64,000 nt of DNA from Mesorhizobium sp. L-2-11 (GTDB lineage Bacteria; Pseudomonadota; Alphaproteobacteria; Rhizobiales; Rhizobiaceae), in the NCBI RefSeq assembly GCF_016756595.1, contig NZ_AP023257.1, positions 5,782,001 to 5,846,000 on the forward strand. The letters are read 5' to 3'. Below the pieces are notes generated by a model. It searched no databases and had not been told where the DNA came from. It was given only the letters and a program-made list of their open reading frames with translations. Below, piece by piece: positions 48,108-55,824 of the stretch. How positions within the stretch are numbered: position 1 is the stretch's first letter; every line of letters begins with the position of its first letter. The position numbers and the translations under genes were made by a program.

Positions 48108-48529
48108 TGTCCCAGATTGCGTCATTGTTTCTACTTGCTGTTTTCCGGCAATCCAGTCAATTTGTATGACAATAGGTGTCACAGACGTGGGACTTTTGCG
48201 GCGCCATTCGCTGCGCAACGCTTGGGTACGCGGCCAAAGCCGCCGCTATATAGTGACATCCTCAGGCAATGTCGACTCTGCTCGCCGTCCTGCTTCTTTC
48301 CGCCGCGCCGAGCGTATCTGGATGGCATTTTGTCATCGTCGGGGGCGAGCATTTTCGCCGGATTCGGGCGGGCGCATTGAGATGCTGAGCAGTTGGGCGC
48401 GGTAGCTGTGCCGGCGATCCTGCCGCGGTCGCTTCTCGCCGGAGAATTGCTATGGCGGCGCGCTGCGGGCTCGCCACCGGGAGCTCATTGCCTCGGGACG
48501 CGCATTGCTTCAGCAACGAAACTATCGGC
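48108..48529. other. Gene-free left end of the tRNA-His islet
   Basis: No reading frame here has convincing codon use or known motifs. The first part (about 48108-48260) is AT-richer than the surroundings. If the islet once had its integrase at this end, nothing recognisable of it remains. Confidence 0.5.
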
Positions 48530-49285
48530 CTATCCGCCAACCATCAGCTTGACGACTTCGTCATGATTGGTCTCCGAGATCTTGCGCTCGCCGGCCTGGA
48601 TGCCGCGGCGCAGCACGACGATGCGGTCGGAAACGGCGAAAATATCCTGCAGATTGTGCGAGATGAAGATCACGCCCCGGCCTTGCGCCTTGAGCTGGTG
48701 GATAAGCGAGATGACCTTGCGCTGCTCCGGCACGCCGAGGGCCGCGGTCGGTTCGTCCATGATCAGGATCTGCGCGTCCCAATAGACGGCCCGGCCGATG
48801 GCAACGGCCTGCCGTTGACCGCCGGAGAAATTGCTGACCGGGGCGTCGAGCCGGCTGACATGGAAATCCAGCCGCCCCATGGTCTGCTTGGCGGCGACGG
48901 CCATGGCCTTGCGATCGAGCACCGGCAAGAAACCAAAAACCTTGCGCATGGGTTCACGGCCGAGGAAGATGTTGGCGCCGATGGACAGATTGTCGGCGAG
49001 AGCGAGATCCTGGTAAATGGTCTCGATGCCTTTCTCGCGCGCCTCCTGCGGCGTCGCGAAGGTGACCGGCTGCCCCCGCAGCAGAATTTCACCGCCGGTC
49101 GGCTGGAAGACGCCCGATATCGCCTTGATCAGCGTCGTCTTGCCGGCGCCGTTGTCGCCGGCCAGCGCCACCACTTCGCCCGGCCGCACGGCCATGGAGA
49201 AATCATTCAGCGCCTGCACCGCGCCGAAATGCTTGGAAAGGTGTCGGACTTCGAGAAGGGGGGCGGTTTGTTCGGAACTATTCAT
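48530..49285 (-). CDS. ABC sugar importer ATP-binding protein (251 aa)
   Basis: This ATPase has a single nucleotide-binding domain, like FrcA, unlike the double-domain RbsA/MglA type. Visible are Walker A (LAGDNGAGKTTLIKAISG near residue 38), the Q-loop IYQDLALADNLS, the ABC signature NFSGGQRQAVAIGRAVYW near 147, and Walker B LIMDEPTAALGVPE with a following H-loop (FISHNLQDIF). The start ATG at 49285 overlaps the permease gene by 8 bases. It would work as a homodimer energising the permease encoded upstream. It is the last gene of the transporter operon. Confidence 0.93.
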   Translation of the reverse strand: MNSSEQTAPLLEVRHLSKHFGAVQALNDFSMAVRPGEVVALAGDNGAGKTTLIKAISGVFQPTGGEILLRGQPVTFATPQEAREKGIETIYQDLALADNLSIGANIFLGREPMRKVFGFLPVLDRKAMAVAAKQTMGRLDFHVSRLDAPVSNFSGGQRQAVAIGRAVYWDAQILIMDEPTAALGVPEQRKVISLIHQLKAQGRGVIFISHNLQDIFAVSDRIVVLRRGIQAGERKISETNHDEVVKLMVGG

Positions 49286-50330
49286 CCTGGCGAGCTCCAC
49301 TGAACCGGCGCTGCGCCTGGTCGATAAGGACGGAGATAATGATGACGAGGCCGACGGCGATGAACTGCCAGAACGGCTCGACATTGACGAAAACCAGCCC
49401 GTATTGAATGACGGCGATGACCAAGGCGCCGGCGACCGTCCCGAAGATGGTGCCGGAGCCACCGAACAGACTGGCGCCGCCGATGACCACGGCTGCAACG
49501 CTGTCGAGCAGCAACGGTTCGCCGGCCTGGGCGGCGCCCGCGGTGAAGCGCGCTGCATAGAGCGCCCCACCGAGGCCGGCGCACATCGCTGAAAGCACGT
49601 AGAGGCGCAGGATGTGGCCCCTGATGTCGATGCCTGCGCGACTCGCCGCCTGCACATTGGCGCCGATGGCGTAATTATGCTGGCCGAACCGGGTCTGGCT
49701 CAGGATGTAGTGCATCACCACGACAAAGACGGCGGCAATGATGACGAGATAAGGCACACCATAGAACCTGCCGTTGCCAAGCAGCGCGAACCAGGAATTC
49801 TGGACCGGCACCGTCGTGCCGCCGGCCAGCAGGAACGCAGCACCGCGCGCCACGCCAAACATGCCAAGCGTGCCGATGAAGGGTGGAATTCTGAGGCGCG
49901 AGATCAGCAAGCCATTGATGACGCCAGGCACGCCGGCGACGATCACGGCCGCCAGAATGCCCAACATCATGGCCAGGGGCACCGGCATGGCGACGCCGGC
50001 CATATTCGTGGCGTGGGCGGCGACAACGGCCGCCAGACCCATGATGAAGCCCAGCGAGAGGTCGATGCCTCCCGAAATGATGACGAAGGTCTGCCCGGTC
50101 GCCAGCAGCAACGGCGCCACGGCAAATATCGCAATGGACTGCACGTTGAACGGGTTGAGCACGAAGGTCGCGCCGAAGGAGAGCCTCGACCAGACCTCAA
50201 AACAGACGATCAGGCCCGCAAGGAACAGCCAGGCGCGTCCTTCGGCGATGCGTGCGAGCCAGCTCCTGGCCGGATCACCGTGATCCGCCTGAGGAGCGAC
50301 ATGCGTTTCGGTTGGCGATGTTGAAGTCAT
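49278..50330 (-). CDS. ABC sugar importer permease (350 aa)
   Basis: This is a BPD_transp_2 (RbsC/FrcC type) permease with about 9-10 membrane helices. The family signature GQTFVIISGGIDLSLGFIMGLAAVVAA is near residue 80, and the late GGASLFGGSGTIFGTVAGALVIAVIQYGL segment carries the loop that contacts the ATPase. A TTG at 50351 would add 7 residues; I prefer the ATG at 50330. The gene is separated from the binding-protein gene by a strong hairpin (50377-50404) and overlaps the ATPase gene. It is probably specific for a pentose or hexose. Confidence 0.92.
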   Translation of the reverse strand: MTSTSPTETHVAPQADHGDPARSWLARIAEGRAWLFLAGLIVCFEVWSRLSFGATFVLNPFNVQSIAIFAVAPLLLATGQTFVIISGGIDLSLGFIMGLAAVVAAHATNMAGVAMPVPLAMMLGILAAVIVAGVPGVINGLLISRLRIPPFIGTLGMFGVARGAAFLLAGGTTVPVQNSWFALLGNGRFYGVPYLVIIAAVFVVVMHYILSQTRFGQHNYAIGANVQAASRAGIDIRGHILRLYVLSAMCAGLGGALYAARFTAGAAQAGEPLLLDSVAAVVIGGASLFGGSGTIFGTVAGALVIAVIQYGLVFVNVEPFWQFIAVGLVIIISVLIDQAQRRFSGARQDE

Positions 50331-50376
50331 GAATGGTTCCGATCCGGTCAAACAGGGTCAAAGAGACCCGGCGCAG

Positions 50377-50404
50377 GTCTCCTTCCGGCAGGCCGGAAGG
50401 AGAC
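50377..50404 (-). terminator. Intercistronic hairpin between binding-protein and permease genes
   Basis: GTCTCCTTCCGG (50377-50388) and CCGGAAGGAGAC (50393-50404) form a perfect 12-bp stem with a 4-base loop, just past the binding-protein stop. There is no T-run. It is well placed to stabilise the upstream message and to lower permease/ATPase expression. Confidence 0.75.
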
Positions 50405-50413
50405 TGGCTGGAC

Positions 50414-51394
50414 TTATTCGGAATAGAGGTATTTCGAGATGTTCGGGTCGGCGATGTTGGCCTTGTCCATGATCGTGAAGCCGGTGCCGATCGCAACCGG
50501 GATCGACTGGCCGGTCAGATGGGCATAGGCCGACACGACGCCGAAATAGCCGATTTCCGCGGGATGCTGGGCAATCGCCACGTCGACAAGGCCTGTGTTG
50601 ATGTTGTCGACAATGCTGGTCGGCGCGTCGAACGCCACGACCTTGACGGTGCCGGTCTGCCCGGCCTGCTGGACGCCATTGGCCGCGCCAAGCGCCGAGA
50701 ACAGGTTTGCGCCGAACACACCGACGAGATCGGGATTGCGCGCGAACACAGCCTGCAGTTGCGAAGCAGCCTTGTTGGCGTCGTTGTCGTTGAACTGGGT
50801 TTCGAGAACGGTGATGCCGGGATGGTTGGCCGCCATCTCCTTCTTAAAACCCTCTTCACGCTGGTCGGTAGTCGAAATGCCAGGCTTGACGTTCGAAACG
50901 TAGACCTTGCCCTTGTCGCCTATGGCCTTGGCCAATGCCCGCGCCGCGATCTCGCCGCCCAGAATGTTGTCCGAGGCAATATAGGACAGAGGGAAATCCG
51001 CCTCGCCGGCGCCGGTCTGGTAGACGCCGCTGCCGATGAAGGTGTCGACGGTGATCACCGGAATGCCGGCGTCATGGGCCTTGCGCAGGGGTTCGACCAA
51101 TTGAACCTTGTCGGTCGGCGCGATCAGGATGGCGTCCGGCTTCTTGGCGATGACCGCGTCAAGCACAGGGACCTGCGTTACCGGATTGAAATCCGGGGCG
51201 CCCTGGAAAACCAGGGTCACGCCAAGGGCATCGGCTGCCGCCTGGGCTCCCTTGCGCATGGTGATGTAAAAGCCGTCGGTGGTAAGACCCGGAATGAGCG
51301 CAATGGTGAATTTTTTGTCCTGCGCCAAAGCGGGCGTGACCAGCGCCGCAGCGCAGATGGCGAGAGCCGCCAGGGCGGCAACAATCTTCTTCAT
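50414..51394 (-). CDS. ABC sugar importer substrate-binding protein (326 aa)
   Basis: This periplasmic receptor belongs to the RbsB/FrcB type (Peripla_BP_4). A Sec signal peptide (MKKIVAALAALAICAAALVT, cleavage near ALA-QD) precedes the two-lobed domain. The ligand-facing segments are KFTIALIPGLTTDGFYITMRKGA at the start of the mature protein, AILIAPTDKVQLVEPLRKAHDAGIPVITVDTFIG near 95, and VVAFDAPTSIVDNI near 250. The sugar cannot be named from these. It is the first gene of the transporter operon. A 31-base element shared with the sorC promoter lies about 240 bases upstream of its start. Confidence 0.93.
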   Translation of the reverse strand: MKKIVAALAALAICAAALVTPALAQDKKFTIALIPGLTTDGFYITMRKGAQAAADALGVTLVFQGAPDFNPVTQVPVLDAVIAKKPDAILIAPTDKVQLVEPLRKAHDAGIPVITVDTFIGSGVYQTGAGEADFPLSYIASDNILGGEIAARALAKAIGDKGKVYVSNVKPGISTTDQREEGFKKEMAANHPGITVLETQFNDNDANKAASQLQAVFARNPDLVGVFGANLFSALGAANGVQQAGQTGTVKVVAFDAPTSIVDNINTGLVDVAIAQHPAEIGYFGVVSAYAHLTGQSIPVAIGTGFTIMDKANIADPNISKYLYSE

Positions 51395-51910
51395 AACATC
51401 CTCCTCCTAATGTTGGCATGTTGGCAGATTTTGCCATTGCGATTTCGTCCCGGCTCTGTGAAGTCCTGGCGGCGACAAGCGGATTTCGCCCTGTTATGGG
51501 CAGCCTCCTCCCGAGCGCCCCAAATCGTTAGATCGGCCGTCGAAACCGACCAACCTGATGCGCAGTCCCGTTACTAGCCTCCGCATGATGCAGGAAACAG
51601 CGCCGTCGGGGCGAATGCGTGCCTAGCCGCAAGGTTGTAACACTTTGCTGAAAGAAATTGCAACCTGGTATTTCCGGGTTCGAAACGCTTTCAAATCGGA
51701 CACCATCTGCCTCTCCGCAGAGCCCCTCACGCAGACTATTGCCCCAACGCATTGACGACACAACTGATGAATTTTCGCGGCGGCGGGTTCGCGATCGGCG
51801 TTTGGTGTCGATCAGTTCGGGATCGATCAGCTGTGCCGATGTCACACATCGGCGTGCCACCATTATCGGGGCCCACCATTATCGGGGCCCACCGTTATCG
51901 GGGCCCACCG
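51395..51910. other. 516-base regulatory gap between the binding-protein and sorC genes
   Basis: No gene is visible. The stretch contains the SorC-type 31-base element (51636-51666) and, at the sorC end, four tandem 16-bp repeats. The promoter of the transporter operon should lie in the binding-protein-proximal half. Confidence 0.6.
51636..51666. promoter_or_regulatory. Candidate SorC operator in front of the binding-protein gene
   Basis: The 31-base element starting TGTAACACTTTGCTGAAAG matches the complement of 52857-52887 at 28 of 31 positions. An outer inverted pair AGGTTG/CAACCT (51632-51637 and 51661-51666) frames this copy. SorC-family tetramers bind long sites of this size. Confidence 0.75.
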
Positions 51911-51918
51911 TTATCGGG
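51855..51918. repeat. Four tandem 16-bp repeats at the sorC stop codon
   Basis: The unit GCCCACCATTATCGGG or GCCCACCGTTATCGGG occurs four times head to tail at 51855, 51871, 51887 and 51903 (the first has TG for GC at its start). The last copy includes the TAA stop of sorC (51911-51913). The 16-base unit is not a multiple of three, but expansion would occur after the stop and leave the protein unchanged. Confidence 0.9.
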
Positions 51919-52816
51919 GCAAGAGAGCCTCGAGGATGGCCTGAGCCGTCTTCGTGTCCGTTACCAGAGCATTGATAAGCCTGGCGCGGACGGCACCAAT
52001 GATTGCCATTGCCTTCTCCGGTGAGGCGGCAACGCCGATCACCAGGGGGACGGCTCGAAGCTGGGCCGGCGACATTGCGATCATCCGGCCCTCCCCCTCC
52101 CACGGGATGAGCGTGCCTTCGGCGTCAAAGTAATGGCGGATGACGTCTCCCGCTGCATGAAACAGGGTCTGTTCGCTCAGCGTGGCGGCGCTCGCTTCGG
52201 GCGGATTGACGGAATGGGGCAGCCCGATGCCGACGATCGCAACGTCGGTCCGGTCCCAAAGCGCGACGCTGTCGCGGATGGCCGCATCGCCGAGGAAGAC
52301 CTCACGCAATTCCGAGGACGGCAGATAGGGCGCATGGATGAAATGCGGCGTCCCGCCCAACTGTTCGGCGGCGAGCCGCACAAACTCGTTGATCTGAAAA
52401 TGCGCCGCCTGCTGCTGCATGCCGCCGGTGGCAGCGACGGTAAGAACGCCGGGAATACGCGGCAGGCCTGCCTGGATCACCTCGCGAATGGCGCGCCCCC
52501 AGCCGATGGCGACGACCGAGCCCGCCGTCAGTCCGGATTGCTTGAGCAAGGCGCCGAGCGGCGCGGCGAGCGCCGCCAGCGCACCGGCTGCCGGGCTTTC
52601 GATGACCGCTGCGTCACGAAGCCCGAGTGCCTCGACCAGTTGCGTGGTGATGCCTTCGGGAGTTGCAAGATCGAGAACCTCGATCCGTACGATGCCCTCC
52701 GCTCTCGCCCGCTGCAGGAGGCGCGATATGGTCGCGGTGGAGACGCCAAGCCGCCGCGCGATATCGACCTGCGACATGTCCGCCTCATAGTGCAGTTTGG
52801 CGACGGTATGCAGCAT
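51911..52816 (-). CDS. SorC/DeoR-type sugar-responsive regulator (301 aa)
   Basis: This regulator has an N-terminal helix-turn-helix (AKLHYEADMSQVDIARRLGVSTATISRLLQRARAEGIVRIEV, residues 6-47) and the C-terminal SorC sugar-binding domain (GSVVAIGWGRAIREVIQAG near 100, VAIVGIGLPHSVNPP near 195, RAVPLVIGVAASPEKAMAIIGAVRARLINALVTD near 255). Members sense phosphorylated sugars such as sorbitol-6-phosphate, deoxyribose-5-phosphate or fructose bisphosphate. It is divergent from the aldolase gene and upstream of the transporter operon in the same orientation. Operator-like 31-base elements at both promoters suggest it controls the whole module. Confidence 0.9.
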   Translation of the reverse strand: MLHTVAKLHYEADMSQVDIARRLGVSTATISRLLQRARAEGIVRIEVLDLATPEGITTQLVEALGLRDAAVIESPAAGALAALAAPLGALLKQSGLTAGSVVAIGWGRAIREVIQAGLPRIPGVLTVAATGGMQQQAAHFQINEFVRLAAEQLGGTPHFIHAPYLPSSELREVFLGDAAIRDSVALWDRTDVAIVGIGLPHSVNPPEASAATLSEQTLFHAAGDVIRHYFDAEGTLIPWEGEGRMIAMSPAQLRAVPLVIGVAASPEKAMAIIGAVRARLINALVTDTKTAQAILEALLPR

Positions 52817-52856
52817 TGTCCGCGATGCGGCTGCATCTTGTGCGGGAGGGGCAGGC

Positions 52857-52887
52857 AGCTTGCAATTCCTTTCAGCAATGTGTTACA
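52857..52887. promoter_or_regulatory. Candidate SorC operator in the sorC-aldolase intergenic region
   Basis: On the minus strand this reads TGTAACACATTGCTGAAAG plus 12 more bases, matching the element at 51636-51666 at 28 of 31 positions. It lies 41-71 bases upstream of sorC and about 214 bases upstream of the divergent aldolase gene. Confidence 0.75.
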
Positions 52888-53100
52888 GACCCATCGACCG
52901 ATGGGAGTTATCGCGCAAATCCGGCTGACTCGCAACGTGGGCTGGTTTCCACGGCAGATTGCGGGCCAAGGCCAAATTTCTCGGTCCGATAGCGCCGCAA
53001 AGCGGCAAAACCTCCTGTCGAGAGGCAGGTAAAACTGAACCTTTCTTGTTTCCACTGATCTGCGCCCGGTGAATGGGCGCCAACATCGGACAGAAGACCC

Positions 53101-54006
53101 ATGACAAAGATGACGACCGCAGAGTTGCGCGGCTACCAGCAGATATGCGGCAAGGACGGGGCGATGATGGCGATTGCCTGTGACCAGCGCGGCGGCATGC
53201 GAAGCTTGCTTGCGTCGGACCCCGCCGAACAGGCCAAGATCACCAACGACATGCTGGGCGACACCAAGTCCGACATCACGCGATACCTCGCCAGCCAGGC
53301 ATCCTGCGTGCTGCTCGACCCGCTCTGCGCGGTGCCGCGGGTTGTCGATGAAGGGGTGCTGAGCCGCGATACGGCTCTGCTCATCGGCCTCGACGCTTCG
53401 GGCTTCGACGTCTCGCCTGCCGGCTACCGCCTGTCGCGCCTCGGTCCCGGCATCGGCGCGCGCCGCGTGCGCGAGCTCGGCGGCACCGGCGGCAAGATCA
53501 TGGTCTATCTCAGGGCCGACAGGCCTGAGGCGAACGAGCATAATGTCGGCATTCTGCGCCAATGCATCGCCGATTTCGCGCAAGAGGACCTCCTGCTCGT
53601 CGTCGAGTTCCTGACCTATCAGCTCGAAGGGGAAAGCATTGAAGACTATAGCGCCAAGATCCCCTGGCTCGTCGAAGAGGGCACCCGGATTTCGCTGGAA
53701 TGCGGGGCAAAGGTGCTCAAGCTTCCTTATCCCGGAACGCCGGAAGCCTGCGCCAGGATCAGCAGCATGGCTGGCGAGGTGCCATGGGCGGTCCTCTCCG
53801 CCGGCGTCAACCACGCAACCTTCCTGGGCCAGGTCGAGATGGCGATGCGGAACGGCGCGTCGGGCGTCATCGCCGGCCGGTCGCTGTGGAAGGACTGTAT
53901 CTCGCTCGACCGTGACATTCAGCGGGAGAGGCTTAAGACCATCGCAGTGTCGAGGTTGCGCGAGCTTCAGGCGGTGATCGGAAACTACCGGCAGAAAGCC
54001 GCCTAG
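53101..54006 (+). CDS. LacD/YihT-like class I aldolase (301 aa)
   Basis: This TIM-barrel Schiff-base aldolase belongs to the family of tagatose-1,6-bisphosphate aldolase (LacD) and the sulfofructose-phosphate aldolase YihT. Visible are AIACDQRGGMRSLLA near residue 24, the phosphate-proximal ARRVRELGGTGGKIMVYLRAD near 121, and the Schiff-base Lys in GAKVLKLPYPG (Lys207, with Lys204 also nearby). A late GVNHATFLGQVEMAMRNGASGVIAGR forms the second phosphate site. Products would be DHAP plus an aldehyde. It is divergent from the SorC regulator and followed by the double kinase gene. No sulfoquinovose partner genes are present, so a ketose bisphosphate is the likelier substrate. Confidence 0.88.
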   Translation: MTKMTTAELRGYQQICGKDGAMMAIACDQRGGMRSLLASDPAEQAKITNDMLGDTKSDITRYLASQASCVLLDPLCAVPRVVDEGVLSRDTALLIGLDASGFDVSPAGYRLSRLGPGIGARRVRELGGTGGKIMVYLRADRPEANEHNVGILRQCIADFAQEDLLLVVEFLTYQLEGESIEDYSAKIPWLVEEGTRISLECGAKVLKLPYPGTPEACARISSMAGEVPWAVLSAGVNHATFLGQVEMAMRNGASGVIAGRSLWKDCISLDRDIQRERLKTIAVSRLRELQAVIGNYRQKAA

Positions 54007-54124
54007 CACAATGACCCCGAACCGAAGATCAGCGATGCAAAATCGTAGTCGATCTTCGAAAAAGGATCATGTGCAGATCAAAGTACTATGGCGTTGGTGC
54101 GCACCAGGATGCGCGGCGCTGTAG
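54006..54124 (+). repeat. RIME-like composite repeat, copy 2
   Basis: The GCACAATGACCCCGAA...GGATCATGTGC module is followed by the module ending GCGCGGCGCTGTAG, the same order as copy 3 (60131-60234) and the inverse of copy 1 (40443-40542). It begins on the aldolase stop codon and fills most of the gap before the kinase gene. Confidence 0.7.
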
Positions 54125-54160
54125 TTATCCGACATTCACACCAGGCACGCGTAGGACGAC

Positions 54161-55660
54161 ATGCCTCTTAGTTCGATGGCCATAGGGATCGATATCGGCG
54201 GCACCAATCTGCGCGCCGCCCGTGTTTCCGGCACGGGCGAAATCCTCGCGCGCATTTCCGAGAAAAGCGCGCCGGACCCCGAGCTCGTGCTCTCCCGGAT
54301 CGCCGAAATGGCGCGCCGGCTCGATTCCCCCGAAGTCGCTGCCATCGGCATCGGCGTCCCCGGACGCGTCGATGCGCGGCTTGGCGCGGTCTTGTCCGGA
54401 GGCTATGTCAACCTCGCCTCGGTCTCCCCCGCGCAACGACTGGAAAATCTGGTGGGCAAGCCCGTGGTGATCGACAATGACTGCAACATGGCAATGGTCG
54501 CCGAAATGGCTCTCGGCGCGGCCAGAGGCCATGAAAGCATCGTCATGTTCACGATCGGAACCGGCATTGGCGGTGCCGTGGTCCAGGACCGGCGGATCGT
54601 CCGCGGCAAGGGGACGGCGGGGCAGCTCGGCCATATCACCGTCGACATGTCAGGCGAAGCGTGCGTCTGCGGCCGGCGCGGCTGCGTTGAAACCACCAGC
54701 TCAGGCACCGCACTTGCCCGTCACATCGCGCGGGCAGGCCTCGGCCCGGACGTTTCGGTCGATCAGCTTTTTGCCCGGGATGCGGGCGGCGATCCGTTGG
54801 CACGCGGCGTACTTGAAGCCTGGGCTGGGCCGCTGCGTACGGCAATCGATACGGCCGTGGCCATGTTCGACCCCGACCTGGTACTGCTCGGCGGCGGACT
54901 CGGCCTGGCGGCCCATCGGGCGCTTGCCAGGGCGCCTGCCCTGGCTCCCTGGTACCAATGCCCGGTGGAAGCGGCGCAACTGGGCGACGACGCCGGCGTC
55001 ATCGGCGCCGGCCTGCATGCGCTCGCCGCGCAAGCGGCAGTTGCACAAGCAGAAGTTGCACAAGCCTCGCCAGTGTTCTCGCCGACCGCCCGGCTCGATC
55101 GCACCAGGCGCGCCGTGCCCGGCCGGCGCGCCGTGCTCGTCAACGGCATCCCCGCCAGCGGCAAAAGCACGGTCTCGCGCGGCATCGCCGAGCGCATGGG
55201 CTGGCCATTGCTCGCGCTCGATACGATCAAGAATCCGTTCCTCGAAGCGCTCGGCGGCGGCGATCGCGAATTCAACCGCACGCTCGGACGCGCCAGTTAC
55301 CAGGCGATCTGGTCAGTCGTCGGCGAGGCCCCGGCGGGCGCCATATTTGTCGTCGACGCCTGGTTCGGCTTCCAGCCGCGCCAGGTGCTCGAGGATCATC
55401 TGCGCAGCGCCGGCGTCGAGCAGACCGCCGAGATCTGGTGCCATGCGCCCGGCGAGATTCTGGCTGAGCGCTATCGCGCACGGCTCGACCAGCGTCCGGC
55501 CGGCCATCCCGGCGCGGCCTACATCCCCGAACTGATCGAACTGGCCAGGCGCGCCGAGCCGCTGCGTCGCGGACCGCTGTTTGACGTCGACACGACCAAA
55601 CCGATCGCTTTCGACGCCATCGCGCAATGGCTGCAGGCGACGATTGCGGCTGACAGATAG
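54161..55660 (+). CDS. ROK sugar kinase fused to a P-loop kinase (499 aa)
   Basis: Two kinase domains lie in one chain. Residues 6 to about 300 form a complete ROK (glucokinase/NagK-like) kinase: GIDIGGTNLRAARV, catalytic VIDNDCNMAMVAEMALG, GTGIGGAVV, GQLGHITVD and the zinc motif CVCGRRGCVE near 168. An Ala/Gln-rich linker (about 300-322) joins it to a second domain with Walker A GIPASGKS (329-336), LLALDTIKNPFLEAL and a VVDAWFGFQPRQV strand, resembling gluconate/pantothenate-type or AAA_33 kinases. The natural reading is two successive phosphorylations of one sugar, feeding the aldolase encoded just upstream. The combination is unusual. Confidence 0.9.
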   Translation: MPLSSMAIGIDIGGTNLRAARVSGTGEILARISEKSAPDPELVLSRIAEMARRLDSPEVAAIGIGVPGRVDARLGAVLSGGYVNLASVSPAQRLENLVGKPVVIDNDCNMAMVAEMALGAARGHESIVMFTIGTGIGGAVVQDRRIVRGKGTAGQLGHITVDMSGEACVCGRRGCVETTSSGTALARHIARAGLGPDVSVDQLFARDAGGDPLARGVLEAWAGPLRTAIDTAVAMFDPDLVLLGGGLGLAAHRALARAPALAPWYQCPVEAAQLGDDAGVIGAGLHALAAQAAVAQAEVAQASPVFSPTARLDRTRRAVPGRRAVLVNGIPASGKSTVSRGIAERMGWPLLALDTIKNPFLEALGGGDREFNRTLGRASYQAIWSVVGEAPAGAIFVVDAWFGFQPRQVLEDHLRSAGVEQTAEIWCHAPGEILAERYRARLDQRPAGHPGAAYIPELIELARRAEPLRRGPLFDVDTTKPIAFDAIAQWLQATIAADR

Positions 55661-55824
55661 GCAGCGCGGCCGCCGATCCATGTTCTCGACCATCACACAA
55701 AATGAAGAGACCCATACAAAGGTGTCGCAGAAGGCCGATACAAGCCGAGCAGTTAACCCGTCCTTCAGTGGGGCTTGCATAAGCTTGCGTTGCGAAGCGG
55801 CATCGGAAGCGAACTGACTGGTCT

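Noticed and set aside
48117..48540. Several 80-90 codon frames at the left end of the tRNA-His islet
   Set aside because: They overlap on both strands, have poor codon use and no recognisable content; no integrase motif was found in any of them.
51855..51918. CRISPR-like array at the sorC end
   Set aside because: The units are directly head to tail without spacers, so it is a simple tandem repeat.
52528..54009. A 493-codon open frame on the minus strand across the sorC/aldolase region
   Set aside because: It is antisense to two recognised genes and its composition (Arg/Ala/His rich, no motifs) is that of a shadow frame.
52857..55660. Sulfoquinovose (sulfo-EMP) operon because of the YihT-like aldolase
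   Set aside because: No isomerase, sulfofructose kinase of the PfkB type, sulfolactaldehyde reductase or sulfonate exporter is nearby; the kinase is a ROK-P-loop fusion.
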